Source: Armatimonadetes bacterium UBA5352 (GTDB taxonomy: Bacteria > Armatimonadota > Zipacnadia > Zipacnadales > UBA5352). From it: a DNA stretch of 37,153 nucleotides. Positions 15,373-22,559 of the stretch are shown one piece after another. Positions within the stretch are counted from its first letter, which is position 1, and each line of letters starts with the position of its first letter. A program made the translations under genes and the position numbers. The notes under the pieces were generated by a model. That model was not told the origin of the DNA, did not search any database, and saw only the letters and a program-made list of their open reading frames with translations. The stretch spans positions 1 through 37,153 of the forward strand of contig DHPY01000045.1 in the NCBI GenBank assembly GCA_002411015.1, written 5' to 3'.

Positions 15373-17795
15373 TCAGCCGGTCTCTCCTCGCCGGCGGCGC
15401 CCACAAGTTGCACCATGGCGCGCTCCCCATCACGCACCGTCAGCACGATCGCACGCGCCTCCGTGGTGAAGGCCTCGCCCCATGGCGCCGGCACAGTCAT
15501 CGGCCCCTCGCCGCGGTTGAACGCGACCACCGTGTCGCCTACGCGCACACCGTCGAAGCTCTCATCACCGATCTGCTCGGACGCCGGCAGCGCCGCCCCG
15601 GCGTCCCCGATCAGCAGCGGCACCAGGAAAGTCGCCGCCGTCACCGGCTCGGTCCGCAGCTCGATCATCCCGATCTCCGCGTCCTCCTTCGGCGTGAGAT
15701 CGCGCGTCGGGTGGATGTAGTTCGGCAGGTAGCGTGTGCTCTCCACCGTCAGCCCCTCAGGCTGCAGCGGCCGCACGCCAAGCTGTGCCTGTCCGCGGGT
15801 GATCCGCCACGCATCGCCCGCCTCCTCGGCCTCGCCGATATGATGCAGCAGCCACGAGAACGTGCGCGGCTGATCGGCAGCAAGGCGGTCGCAGACCACC
15901 GCAAGCTCCGGGCTCGCCAGCACGAGCGTGCGCTCAAAGCGCGTCAGCCCAAGCTCCGGCGGGTATGCCGAGGACGGGTCCGCCTCGATGATCGTGATGC
16001 CGTCCACTTCGTCGCTGACGAAGCCGGTGATGCGGGCGCGCCCGGGCTTCGGCGTAGGCCACATCTCCCCGTCGCCATACTGCCCCTGGCCATCCACAAG
16101 AATCGTGTTGTGGTTGCGCGTGAGCTTCGTGTAGGTGTAACCAGGGTCATTCGCCAGCACCTCACCCCGGCCGAAGAGCACGAAGTGCCCCTGCTCGGGG
16201 TGATTGTGCCCGGTGCCGCCGATGCCGTAGCGATCGCAGATCTCCGCGTAGAAGTGCCCGCCGAGCGGCCGGCTCACGAGGCCGACGTACGACGCGTCGT
16301 CATCCCACGAGGTCCTCGCGAACACCGTCTCCACGTCCGGGTAGTGCGTCGCCACCGGCAACTCCTCGAACGGATCCGCCGCCTCCAGATCCTCGTCGAG
16401 ATACAGGAACGTGAACGCATTCGAGTTCGGATCCCGCCGCAGCGCCCGCGCGAGCCCCATCACGACCGGGTCGCTGTAGCGCTTCGCCTCCCAGAGCAGC
16501 AGATGGTTGCCGGGCCGCCCGATCGTGGAGCTGCTGTCCTCCATCGAGGCCGAGCGCACCAGCCCCGGATAGAGGTGGTTGCAGCGGAAGACGCCCTGCC
16601 CGTGCAGGCCCTGGTCGGCCCTGGGCACGCGAAGTCCCGTGAGGTCCTCGTAGAGTTGCACAAGCAGGTAGAGCGTCGGCATCGAGAAGTCCCAGTAGCC
16701 GGGGCCCTCGTGGAAGCCGCCGTCGGGGCTGAAGGTGAGGAACGTCCGCTCGGCCCGGTCCCAGCCCCACGCCAGCCAGTCGCGCGCCTGCGGCACCTCC
16801 CTGTAGACCGCCCCCGCGGCCAGTATCAGCGCCAGGTGCGAGTACCAGTAGTGGTTCTGCTGGAAGCTGAGCCCGCCGCCGGAGTGCCCGGCGAGCGAAG
16901 ACGTGTAGACTACCTGCGCCTGCCGGCAGATCGTATCACGCACGCGCGCCCGTAGGTCCTCAGGCAGATCATCGTAGAGCCAGTCGTAGGTGAGTGCGAC
17001 GCCCTCCATGAAGTACTCGGCGTCGAGGTCCACGCCGCAGTTCGGGTATGTGGTGGCAGCCTCGAGCCACATGATCAGCCCATCAAGCTTCTCCTGCGTC
17101 GGCTCGAGCACGTAGGAGAGGGCGCTTGAGGTGATGCTTCGGAACGTGCCGCCGTTGCGCCCGCCCTCGTTGAAGCTTGGCGGGGTGCGCGTGAGGGCGC
17201 CGCCCGGTGTGTACCACTCCTGCACCCGCGGGTCCTGCAGCCGCGCGCGCATAGCCGGAATGTCCTCGGCGGTGAACAGAAGCCGCGGGTGCTGCGCCGC
17301 AAGCTCCGGCAGCATCGGCTCCTGCGGCGGCATGATCTCGTTCCGCCGCACCCGCAGGCTCGCGATCGCGCTGCCAGGGCCCTCGCGCAGGATGATACCG
17401 ACCGTGTGCACGCCACCCTCAGCAATCTCAAAGCCTCCGGAGCGCTCGCTCATCGTGTCGATCGAAAGCGTGAGCGGCTGCGATCCCTGATGGCCATCCA
17501 CAACGACCCAGTAGGAGTCGGAGCCATTGCTGGGCGCATCGGCCTCAACCGTAAGCGTGTATGATCCCGCCTCGAACTCCTGTTCAAAGCTCAGGGCGAA
17601 GCCCGCGTCGTTCGTGACGAGCACAGTGCGGCCGTCGCGCTCCTCCACAGCGAAGCCCGCTCCGTGCTCGGCGAGCTCCTCCGCATCGTAGTCCAGCACA
17701 GCCTCGCCGCCGATGATCGGCGTGTCCATGAGGTGGTTGAGGTCCACTCCTGAGAACGTCCCAACAACCAGCGCCGCAATCATCAGCCCATTCAT
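15369..17795 (-). CDS. Heparinase II/III-like exported polysaccharide lyase
   Basis: An 808-residue protein with a short signal-like N-terminus (MNGLMIAALVVGTFSGV). An N-terminal beta-rich region (about 25-135, carbohydrate-binding-like) comes first. An alpha/alpha toroid (about 140-480) follows, with HPRLLFTAEDIPAMRARL, YDWLYDDLPEDLRARVRD and FQQNHYWYSHLALILAAGA. The C-terminal heparinase II/III beta-sandwich contains YGIGGTGHNHPEQGHFVLFG and DPGYTYTK. The family cleaves uronic-acid glycans such as alginate or heparin-like polymers; the actual substrate is unknown. The start is ATG 17795 with GGAGGT 7 nt upstream; an in-frame GTG at 17804 lies within that site. Coupled to the GT4 gene by a 4-bp overlap. 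Confidence 0.88.
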   Translation of the reverse strand: MNGLMIAALVVGTFSGVDLNHLMDTPIIGGEAVLDYDAEELAEHGAGFAVEERDGRTVLVTNDAGFALSFEQEFEAGSYTLTVEADAPSNGSDSYWVVVDGHQGSQPLTLSIDTMSERSGGFEIAEGGVHTVGIILREGPGSAIASLRVRRNEIMPPQEPMLPELAAQHPRLLFTAEDIPAMRARLQDPRVQEWYTPGGALTRTPPSFNEGGRNGGTFRSITSSALSYVLEPTQEKLDGLIMWLEAATTYPNCGVDLDAEYFMEGVALTYDWLYDDLPEDLRARVRDTICRQAQVVYTSSLAGHSGGGLSFQQNHYWYSHLALILAAGAVYREVPQARDWLAWGWDRAERTFLTFSPDGGFHEGPGYWDFSMPTLYLLVQLYEDLTGLRVPRADQGLHGQGVFRCNHLYPGLVRSASMEDSSSTIGRPGNHLLLWEAKRYSDPVVMGLARALRRDPNSNAFTFLYLDEDLEAADPFEELPVATHYPDVETVFARTSWDDDASYVGLVSRPLGGHFYAEICDRYGIGGTGHNHPEQGHFVLFGRGEVLANDPGYTYTKLTRNHNTILVDGQGQYGDGEMWPTPKPGRARITGFVSDEVDGITIIEADPSSAYPPELGLTRFERTLVLASPELAVVCDRLAADQPRTFSWLLHHIGEAEEAGDAWRITRGQAQLGVRPLQPEGLTVESTRYLPNYIHPTRDLTPKEDAEIGMIELRTEPVTAATFLVPLLIGDAGAALPASEQIGDESFDGVRVGDTVVAFNRGEGPMTVPAPWGEAFTTEARAIVLTVRDGERAMVQLVGAAGEERPAE

Positions 17796-17912
17796 CTCCG
17801 GCACCTCCGAGGCAGTTTCGCAGCAGGAACTCGTTGTGAATCTTCGACGTCTGGAAGCGCAGGGCCTCCACGCCCCCCCGCTCCGTGGTGCGGGCGCCCC
17901 GCCCCCACATGC

Positions 17913-19001
17913 CTAAGGCCTCCCCGCCTGCTCCGCGATGTCAGGCGCCACGGGATCTCCCTTCATGCACAGCACACCCGCCGCCAGCGCCCCGTCATCC
18001 TCCACCGCCTGCGCGATCCCCGCTTTAGCCATCGCGAGCGTGTAAGGCAGCGTCGCGTCCTCCAGCGACAGCGTTGAGGTCCGCGGCACCACGCCCGGGA
18101 TGTTCGGCACCACGTAGTGAGTGACGCCCTCCTCCACGAATGTCGGCTCGGTGTGCGTGGTCTTGCGCACGGATGTCTCGATCGCGCCCATGAGGTCCGC
18201 CGTCACGTCCACGATCACCGCGCCGTCGCGCATTGAGCGCACCATCTCGCGCGTCACAACGTGCGTCTCCGAGCCCTCTGGCACCGTCGCGCAGTTCACC
18301 ACCAGCCACGCCTCGCGCACCGCGTCGGCCACGATGGCCGCCTCGGGCGGCTGAACCGCCGCGTCCGGAAGCATCTCCGCAAGCTCCACCCGGCGCCTCT
18401 CGCGCAGTTCAGCGACCGTCACATCCGCCCCCAGCGCCAGCGCCACCCGCGTCGCCGCTTCGCCCGCCACGCCGCCGCCGATGATGACCACGCCCGTCTG
18501 CCCGGCGCCGGGTACCTCGCCGATCATCACGCCCGGCCCCCCGTGGATCGTCTGCAGCAGTTGCGCGCCGATCTGCACCGACATCCGCCCGGCGACCCGG
18601 CTCATCGGCGCCAGCAGCGGCAGCGAGCCATCCTCCAGCCGCACCCGTTCGAAGGAGATCGCGGTCATGCCACGCGCCAGGAACGCCTCCGTCAGCCACG
18701 GCCGCGTCTCCGTGTGCGTGAAGCCAAAGAACGCGCTCCCCGGCGCAAACAGCGCGCACTCCTCCTCCGTGGGCTGCTTCACCTTGATGATGAGGTCACC
18801 TGCGGCCCAGCACTCCGCCGCCGTCGGAGCGACCTGTGCGCCCGCGTCGCGGTAGGCGGCATCGGCGAAGCCCGCGCCCCCACCGGCGCCGGTCTCGATG
18901 GTCACCTCATGCCCCGAGCCTGTTAGCGCCCGCGCTCCCGCCGGTGTCATCCCGACGCGGCTCTCCTGATCCTGGACTTCTCTCGGAACCGCAATGCGCA
19001 T
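17913..19001 (-). CDS. ald: Alanine dehydrogenase
   Basis: A 362-residue NAD-dependent L-alanine dehydrogenase-family protein (alanine + NAD+ to pyruvate + ammonium). MRIAVPREVQDQESRVGMTP is the family N-terminus. The substrate residues K75 (IIKVKQP) and H96 (GFTHTE) sit at the positions known for the mycobacterial enzyme. LLAPMSRVAGRMSVQIGA and the Rossmann VVIIGGGVAGEAA follow, then VPNIPGVVPRTSTLSLEDATLPY. The NAD-domain middle (VVNCATVPEG) is divergent from classic Ald, so a related dehydrogenase is possible. ATG 19001 has GGGAGAAG upstream; a promoter is at 19044-19073. Confidence 0.88.
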   Translation of the reverse strand: MRIAVPREVQDQESRVGMTPAGARALTGSGHEVTIETGAGGGAGFADAAYRDAGAQVAPTAAECWAAGDLIIKVKQPTEEECALFAPGSAFFGFTHTETRPWLTEAFLARGMTAISFERVRLEDGSLPLLAPMSRVAGRMSVQIGAQLLQTIHGGPGVMIGEVPGAGQTGVVIIGGGVAGEAATRVALALGADVTVAELRERRRVELAEMLPDAAVQPPEAAIVADAVREAWLVVNCATVPEGSETHVVTREMVRSMRDGAVIVDVTADLMGAIETSVRKTTHTEPTFVEEGVTHYVVPNIPGVVPRTSTLSLEDATLPYTLAMAKAGIAQAVEDDGALAAGVLCMKGDPVAPDIAEQAGRP

Positions 19002-19043
19002 GATCTTCTCCCTCGATGGCCAACCGTAGTATTCGCATCCCGC

Positions 19044-19073
19044 AGTGTAGCGGTCGGCGCCGCGAGTGGTCAA
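19044..19073 (-). promoter_or_regulatory. Sigma70-type promoter of alanine dehydrogenase
   Basis: On the minus strand TTGACC (19073-19068), 18 bp spacer and TACACT (19049-19044), about 43 nt upstream of the ATG at 19001. It has the same layout as the promoters at 6283 and 36924. Confidence 0.65.
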
Positions 19074-19186
19074 GCCGGAACTGGCAGGAGGTGGCGTGCG
19101 TTATACCTCGAAGAACAGCCCCACTCCATCCGTAGCGCTCCTTCCGGTTGCGGGGAATTCCGAGGCAACATGCGAGGTGTATGACT

Positions 19187-19903
19187 ATGAAACGGTTCTG
19201 GATCTGCACGCTGATGCTCCTGGCCGCTGCAGCGGTCTGCTCCGCTGCGCTGGAGGCCACCATCACTCGCGTTGAGGAGAACGGGCGATTGCTCGTGCCG
19301 GTGCGCGGCGTCTTTGAACTGACCGGCGCAACGGTTGACTGGAACGGCTACGATCGCTCTGTCGAGGTCGCCCATGGCAGCGACTTCATCACCATGTGGG
19401 TGAACAATCACACAGCGATGGTCAACGGCTATGAGGCCTACCTCGACGTGCCCCCGCGCAATATCAGCGGCCGCGTCCACATCCCGCTGCGCTTCGTCGG
19501 CGAGGCACTTGGCCGAACGGTGAATTACACCGGCAACACCGTTTATATTGCCGCCCCCGGAGCGGAAGACATCATCCTGCACATCGTCGGCGGCCGCAAT
19601 CTCCCACCCCCACCATCCGTATCGGGCGAGCTTCTGCCGCAGAGCGACGATCGCCTGCTGAACAACTCCGATCTCGCGGGCTTCAACAACTGGCAGCTTA
19701 CCCTCGCCCGCAATGAGATCTACGCGCGCTACGGCCGCCCGTTCGACAACGTGAACATCCGAGCCTACTTCCAGCGCACCGGCTGGTACACGCCCAACTC
19801 GAGCTTCCGCGAGTCCTGGCTGACCAGCACCGAGGCAAAGAACGCCGAGTTCATCCGCACCTACCAGGTCCGTGTCTTCGGCACGCCGGCAAGCCGTCCG
19901 TAG
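19187..19903 (+). CDS. Exported protein with copper-amine-oxidase-N-like and YARHG domains
   Basis: 238 residues with a signal peptide (1-20). Residues about 22-125 match the copper amine oxidase N-terminal-like domain seen in envelope proteins of Firmicutes and Armatimonadota (GRLLVPVRGVFELTGATVDW, then VHIPLRFVGEALGRTV). A proline linker (139-146) follows. The C-terminal YARHG domain (about 148-225) has NNWQLTLARNEIYARYGRPF and a W-Y pair in RTGWYTPNSSF. YARHG domains are extracellular and of unknown exact role. The start could also be ATG 19181; 19187 gives better spacing from GAGGTG. 49 nt upstream of a second YARHG gene. Confidence 0.88.
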   Translation: MKRFWICTLMLLAAAAVCSAALEATITRVEENGRLLVPVRGVFELTGATVDWNGYDRSVEVAHGSDFITMWVNNHTAMVNGYEAYLDVPPRNISGRVHIPLRFVGEALGRTVNYTGNTVYIAAPGAEDIILHIVGGRNLPPPPSVSGELLPQSDDRLLNNSDLAGFNNWQLTLARNEIYARYGRPFDNVNIRAYFQRTGWYTPNSSFRESWLTSTEAKNAEFIRTYQVRVFGTPASRP

Positions 19904-19952
19904 CGCCAGGCCGCAGATCCGCACGCCACAACCTGAGCGAGGAGGAACGGGT

Positions 19953-20462
19953 ATGAAGCATGTACTCGTCGCATCAGCACTGACCGTGGCCATCCTCTTC
20001 GGAGCTTCCGGCTGCGCCAGAGAAGCACCTTCCGGTGAGGGCGATGAGGCTCCAGAGGCATTAACCACCACTCCGGTGCCGCCTGAGGAGCCGGCTGATC
20101 TGGCAGCCGAGGCGGGGCAGGACGCGCCCTCCAATGAGGCCGCCGGCTCGGGCGCTACGCCCGCTGAGACGCAGCCACTTCCCGGCGAGCTTCTGCCGAT
20201 GAGCGACGATCGGCCACTCACTGAGAGGGATATCGACCGGTTGACAAACTGGGAACTCACGCTCGCGCGTGATGAGATCTTCGCCAGACACGGGCGGGTG
20301 TTCCAGAACGCGCACATCCGCAGGCACTTCGAGGAGATGACCTGGTACGCGCCAGACAAGGATTACGATGACGCGAACCTCTCTGTGCTCGAGCGGGAGA
20401 ATGCCGATTACATCCTGAAGTACCAGAAGTTCGCGTTCGAGGCGCCCGCGACCAATCCTTGA
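19953..20462 (+). CDS. YARHG-domain lipoprotein
   Basis: 169 residues with a lipoprotein signal peptide, lipobox ASGC with Cys21. A low-complexity Glu/Ala/Pro/Thr linker (22-76) is followed by a YARHG domain (about 77-160): NWELTLARDEIFARHGRVF, then FEEMTWYAPDKDYDD and a closing LERENADYILKYQ. It should be tethered to a membrane. The domain shares the GELLP-SDDR lead-in with the neighbouring protein at 19187, so the two arose by duplication with different anchors. GGAGGAAC lies upstream of the ATG, leaving a short gap from the preceding gene. Confidence 0.88.
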   Translation: MKHVLVASALTVAILFGASGCAREAPSGEGDEAPEALTTTPVPPEEPADLAAEAGQDAPSNEAAGSGATPAETQPLPGELLPMSDDRPLTERDIDRLTNWELTLARDEIFARHGRVFQNAHIRRHFEEMTWYAPDKDYDDANLSVLERENADYILKYQKFAFEAPATNP

Positions 20463-20534
20463 TAGCACTGTGCAGATGGTGGCGCGAGAGGGCGTGCGTC
20501 GCCCCTCCGCCCGGCTCGTGAGAGGACACAACGC

Positions 20535-21458
20535 ATGCTGACGCGCCTGACGATTGCGGCGACCTCTGCACTCCTGCTTGTCCTGGCTTCGGCGGCGGCA
20601 GCCGATGACGCCACCGTGGCCGTGACCTCGCACCCCGAGGGCGCCAAGATCTACGTCAACGGCTACTTCAAAGCCCGCACCCCCGCGACGGTGGTCATCG
20701 GCTCCGCAACAGAGGTCGAGCAGCCCTACACCTTCACGCTCCACCTGCCCGGCTTCAAGAAGTGGGAGGCGCCGGTGAGCCTGGCGACCGGGCAGAGCAA
20801 GTCCCTCTACGCGACGCTTGAGCGCCTGCCCTCGGCGCTGACCGGCCGCACCATCTGCATCGATCCCGGACATCCTTCCGAGACCAGCGCGGGCACCTCC
20901 GGCCCCAACGGAGTCAGCGAGAACCACATCAACTGGCTGATCGCGCTCAAGCTCAAGGAGAACCTGCAGAGCGTCGGCGCGAACGTCGTGATGACCAAGC
21001 AGAGCGAGGGCGAGTACGTCACGAACCGCCGCCGGGCGGAGATTGCCAACGCGGCCAACGCCGACCTGATGATCCGCCTGCACTGCGACGCCGCCAACGC
21101 CCGCGGCTACGCGGTCTACGCCCCCGACCGCACCGGCACTGTGTCAGGCGTATCCGGCCCGAGCAGCACCGTAATCTCCGCCAGCACGGGCATGATGGGA
21201 GCCTTCTACGAGGGCATGAAGTCGGTGCTGGCGGGGACGCTGTCGGGACGCGGCACGCACGGCGACTCGGCTACCTATGTCGGCTCGCGGCAGGGCGCGC
21301 TGACCGGCTCGATCTTCTCGCAGGTCCCGACGCTCACGGTGGAGATGTGCGTCCTGACCAACGCACAGGACGAGGCCTTCATCAACAGCGCCTCCGGCCA
21401 GGCGAAGATGGTCGAGGCGCTGCGTGCCGGGCTGGAGTACGCCTTCGGCGGCCGGTGA
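20535..21458 (+). CDS. PEGA-domain N-acetylmuramoyl-L-alanine amidase (amidase_3)
   Basis: 307 residues. Signal peptide about 1-23. A PEGA domain spans 25-98 (VTSHPEGAKIYVNGYFKARTP), a fold that often lies outside the membrane. A catalytic amidase_3 domain spans about 105-305. Zinc ligands and catalytic Glu are all recognisable: H113 (IDPGH), E129 (GVSENH), H183 (IRLHCDA) and E270 (TVEMCVLTN). Such enzymes cut the amide between MurNAc and the stem peptide during wall turnover or daughter-cell separation. It follows the two YARHG genes in the same direction with a 72-nt gap. Confidence 0.93.
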   Translation: MLTRLTIAATSALLLVLASAAAADDATVAVTSHPEGAKIYVNGYFKARTPATVVIGSATEVEQPYTFTLHLPGFKKWEAPVSLATGQSKSLYATLERLPSALTGRTICIDPGHPSETSAGTSGPNGVSENHINWLIALKLKENLQSVGANVVMTKQSEGEYVTNRRRAEIANAANADLMIRLHCDAANARGYAVYAPDRTGTVSGVSGPSSTVISASTGMMGAFYEGMKSVLAGTLSGRGTHGDSATYVGSRQGALTGSIFSQVPTLTVEMCVLTNAQDEAFINSASGQAKMVEALRAGLEYAFGGR

Positions 21459-21540
21459 GGGTTACGTCGGGTCTCCGGCACCGTCGTGGCACTGGCGTAA
21501 CGCACCTGCGCGGTCGCCTGCCGTTGTCGTGTCGTCCCTG

Positions 21541-21580
21541 GCGACGGGCATCCTGCCCATCCCCCGTTAGCCGTTGCCGT
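21541..21580. repeat. Degenerate hairpin repeat overlapping the EamA gene 3' end
   Basis: GGGCATCCTGCCC forms a short hairpin followed by CCCCGTT and CCGTTGCCGT. It resembles the hairpin repeats at 11174, 11422 and 33100 but is more degenerate. It continues into the last codons of the EamA gene, where the CCGTTGCCGT motif recurs. Confidence 0.5.
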
Positions 21581-22559
21581 CCCTGTCCCACCCGTTGCCG
21601 TATCCTGTGCCGGTGTCGTCAATCCTGCCGGGCGCAGCCCGATCCTGTTTGCCGTCGTCGTTCTCCACGCCACACCCCACCGGCCTTGTCGCCAGCCACA
21701 CCGCGATCACGATCGCGGCCGCGCCTAGCGCGAAGCTCCACGACAGCGGCTCCCCGAGCAGCCACCAGCCGAGCAGCGTCGCCAACGGAGGGGCGATGTA
21801 CTGCGTCGGCCCGAGCACGCTCGCGTCTACGTACTCCAGCGCCGCGTACCACATGAGCATCGCGATAGTCGTCGGGAAGATCCCCAGCCACAGCACCGCC
21901 AGCCACTCGTTCAGCCCGAGATCGAAGGCCGGCCGCCGCGCCGCCGCGACGATCGCCAGCATCACCGCCCCCGCGATCAGCGTGATCGTCGAGGTCACCA
22001 GGCCACCATGCCGCCGCACGTAGCGCTTCCCGGCCACCGTGTAGGCGGCCCAGCAGATCGCCCCGCCCAGCGCCGCGAGCGACCCCAGGACGTTGCTCGC
22101 GACCGGAAGCTCCTGCGGCGGCGTCTGCCCGAGGACGATCACTCCGCAGCCCGCGAGCCCGATGATCAGACCCACGAAGCGCAGCAGCGGCACTCGCTCC
22201 CCGGCGAAGATCGCGAAGACCGCGATGAAGACCGCGTTGGAGTTGAGCAGCAGCGCCCCGTTGATCGAACTGGTGAGGCTCGCGGAGATGAAGACGAGGA
22301 GGCCCATCGCGAAGATGCCCACCGCGCCGATCGCTGACAGCGGCACAAGGTCGCAAGCAGCGTCCTTCAGCCGCCCCAGGTGCCCGCTCAGCGCGAGGAA
22401 GACCACCGCTCCCACCGCGCCGATGCCGAAGCGCAGCGCAGCCGTCAGGATCGGATCCAGCCCCCGGGCAGCCGTCGCATAGCGCGCGGCGGAGAACACG
22501 CTCGCCCACAGCGCGCTCGCGATCAGCCCGAGCAGCAGGCCCTTCCCGCGCCCGCTCAT
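21567..22559 (-). CDS. EamA/DMT-superfamily transporter
   Basis: A 330-residue integral membrane protein with about ten TM helices in two EamA halves (about 8-142 and 155-290). Typical features are GLIASALWASVFSAARY, ALRFGIGAVGAV, the end of the first half near GERVPLLRFVGLIIGLAGCGVIVLG, and the second half starting GAICWAAYTVAGKRYVRR. It likely exports or imports a small metabolite; the substrate cannot be inferred. The last ~35 residues are hydrophilic and Gly/Asp-rich and look repeat-derived. The ATG overlaps the stop of the TPR gene (ATGA, 22556-22559), suggesting coupled translation. Confidence 0.92.
   Translation of the reverse strand: MSGRGKGLLLGLIASALWASVFSAARYATAARGLDPILTAALRFGIGAVGAVVFLALSGHLGRLKDAACDLVPLSAIGAVGIFAMGLLVFISASLTSSINGALLLNSNAVFIAVFAIFAGERVPLLRFVGLIIGLAGCGVIVLGQTPPQELPVASNVLGSLAALGGAICWAAYTVAGKRYVRRHGGLVTSTITLIAGAVMLAIVAAARRPAFDLGLNEWLAVLWLGIFPTTIAMLMWYAALEYVDASVLGPTQYIAPPLATLLGWWLLGEPLSWSFALGAAAIVIAVWLATRPVGCGVENDDGKQDRAAPGRIDDTGTGYGNGWDRDGNG

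Noticed and set aside
15408..16955. Long plus-strand open frame of 515 residues opposite the heparinase-like gene
   Set aside because: It is Arg/His/Leu-rich with no domain, lies fully antisense to a well-supported gene and follows the open-frame bias of high-GC DNA.
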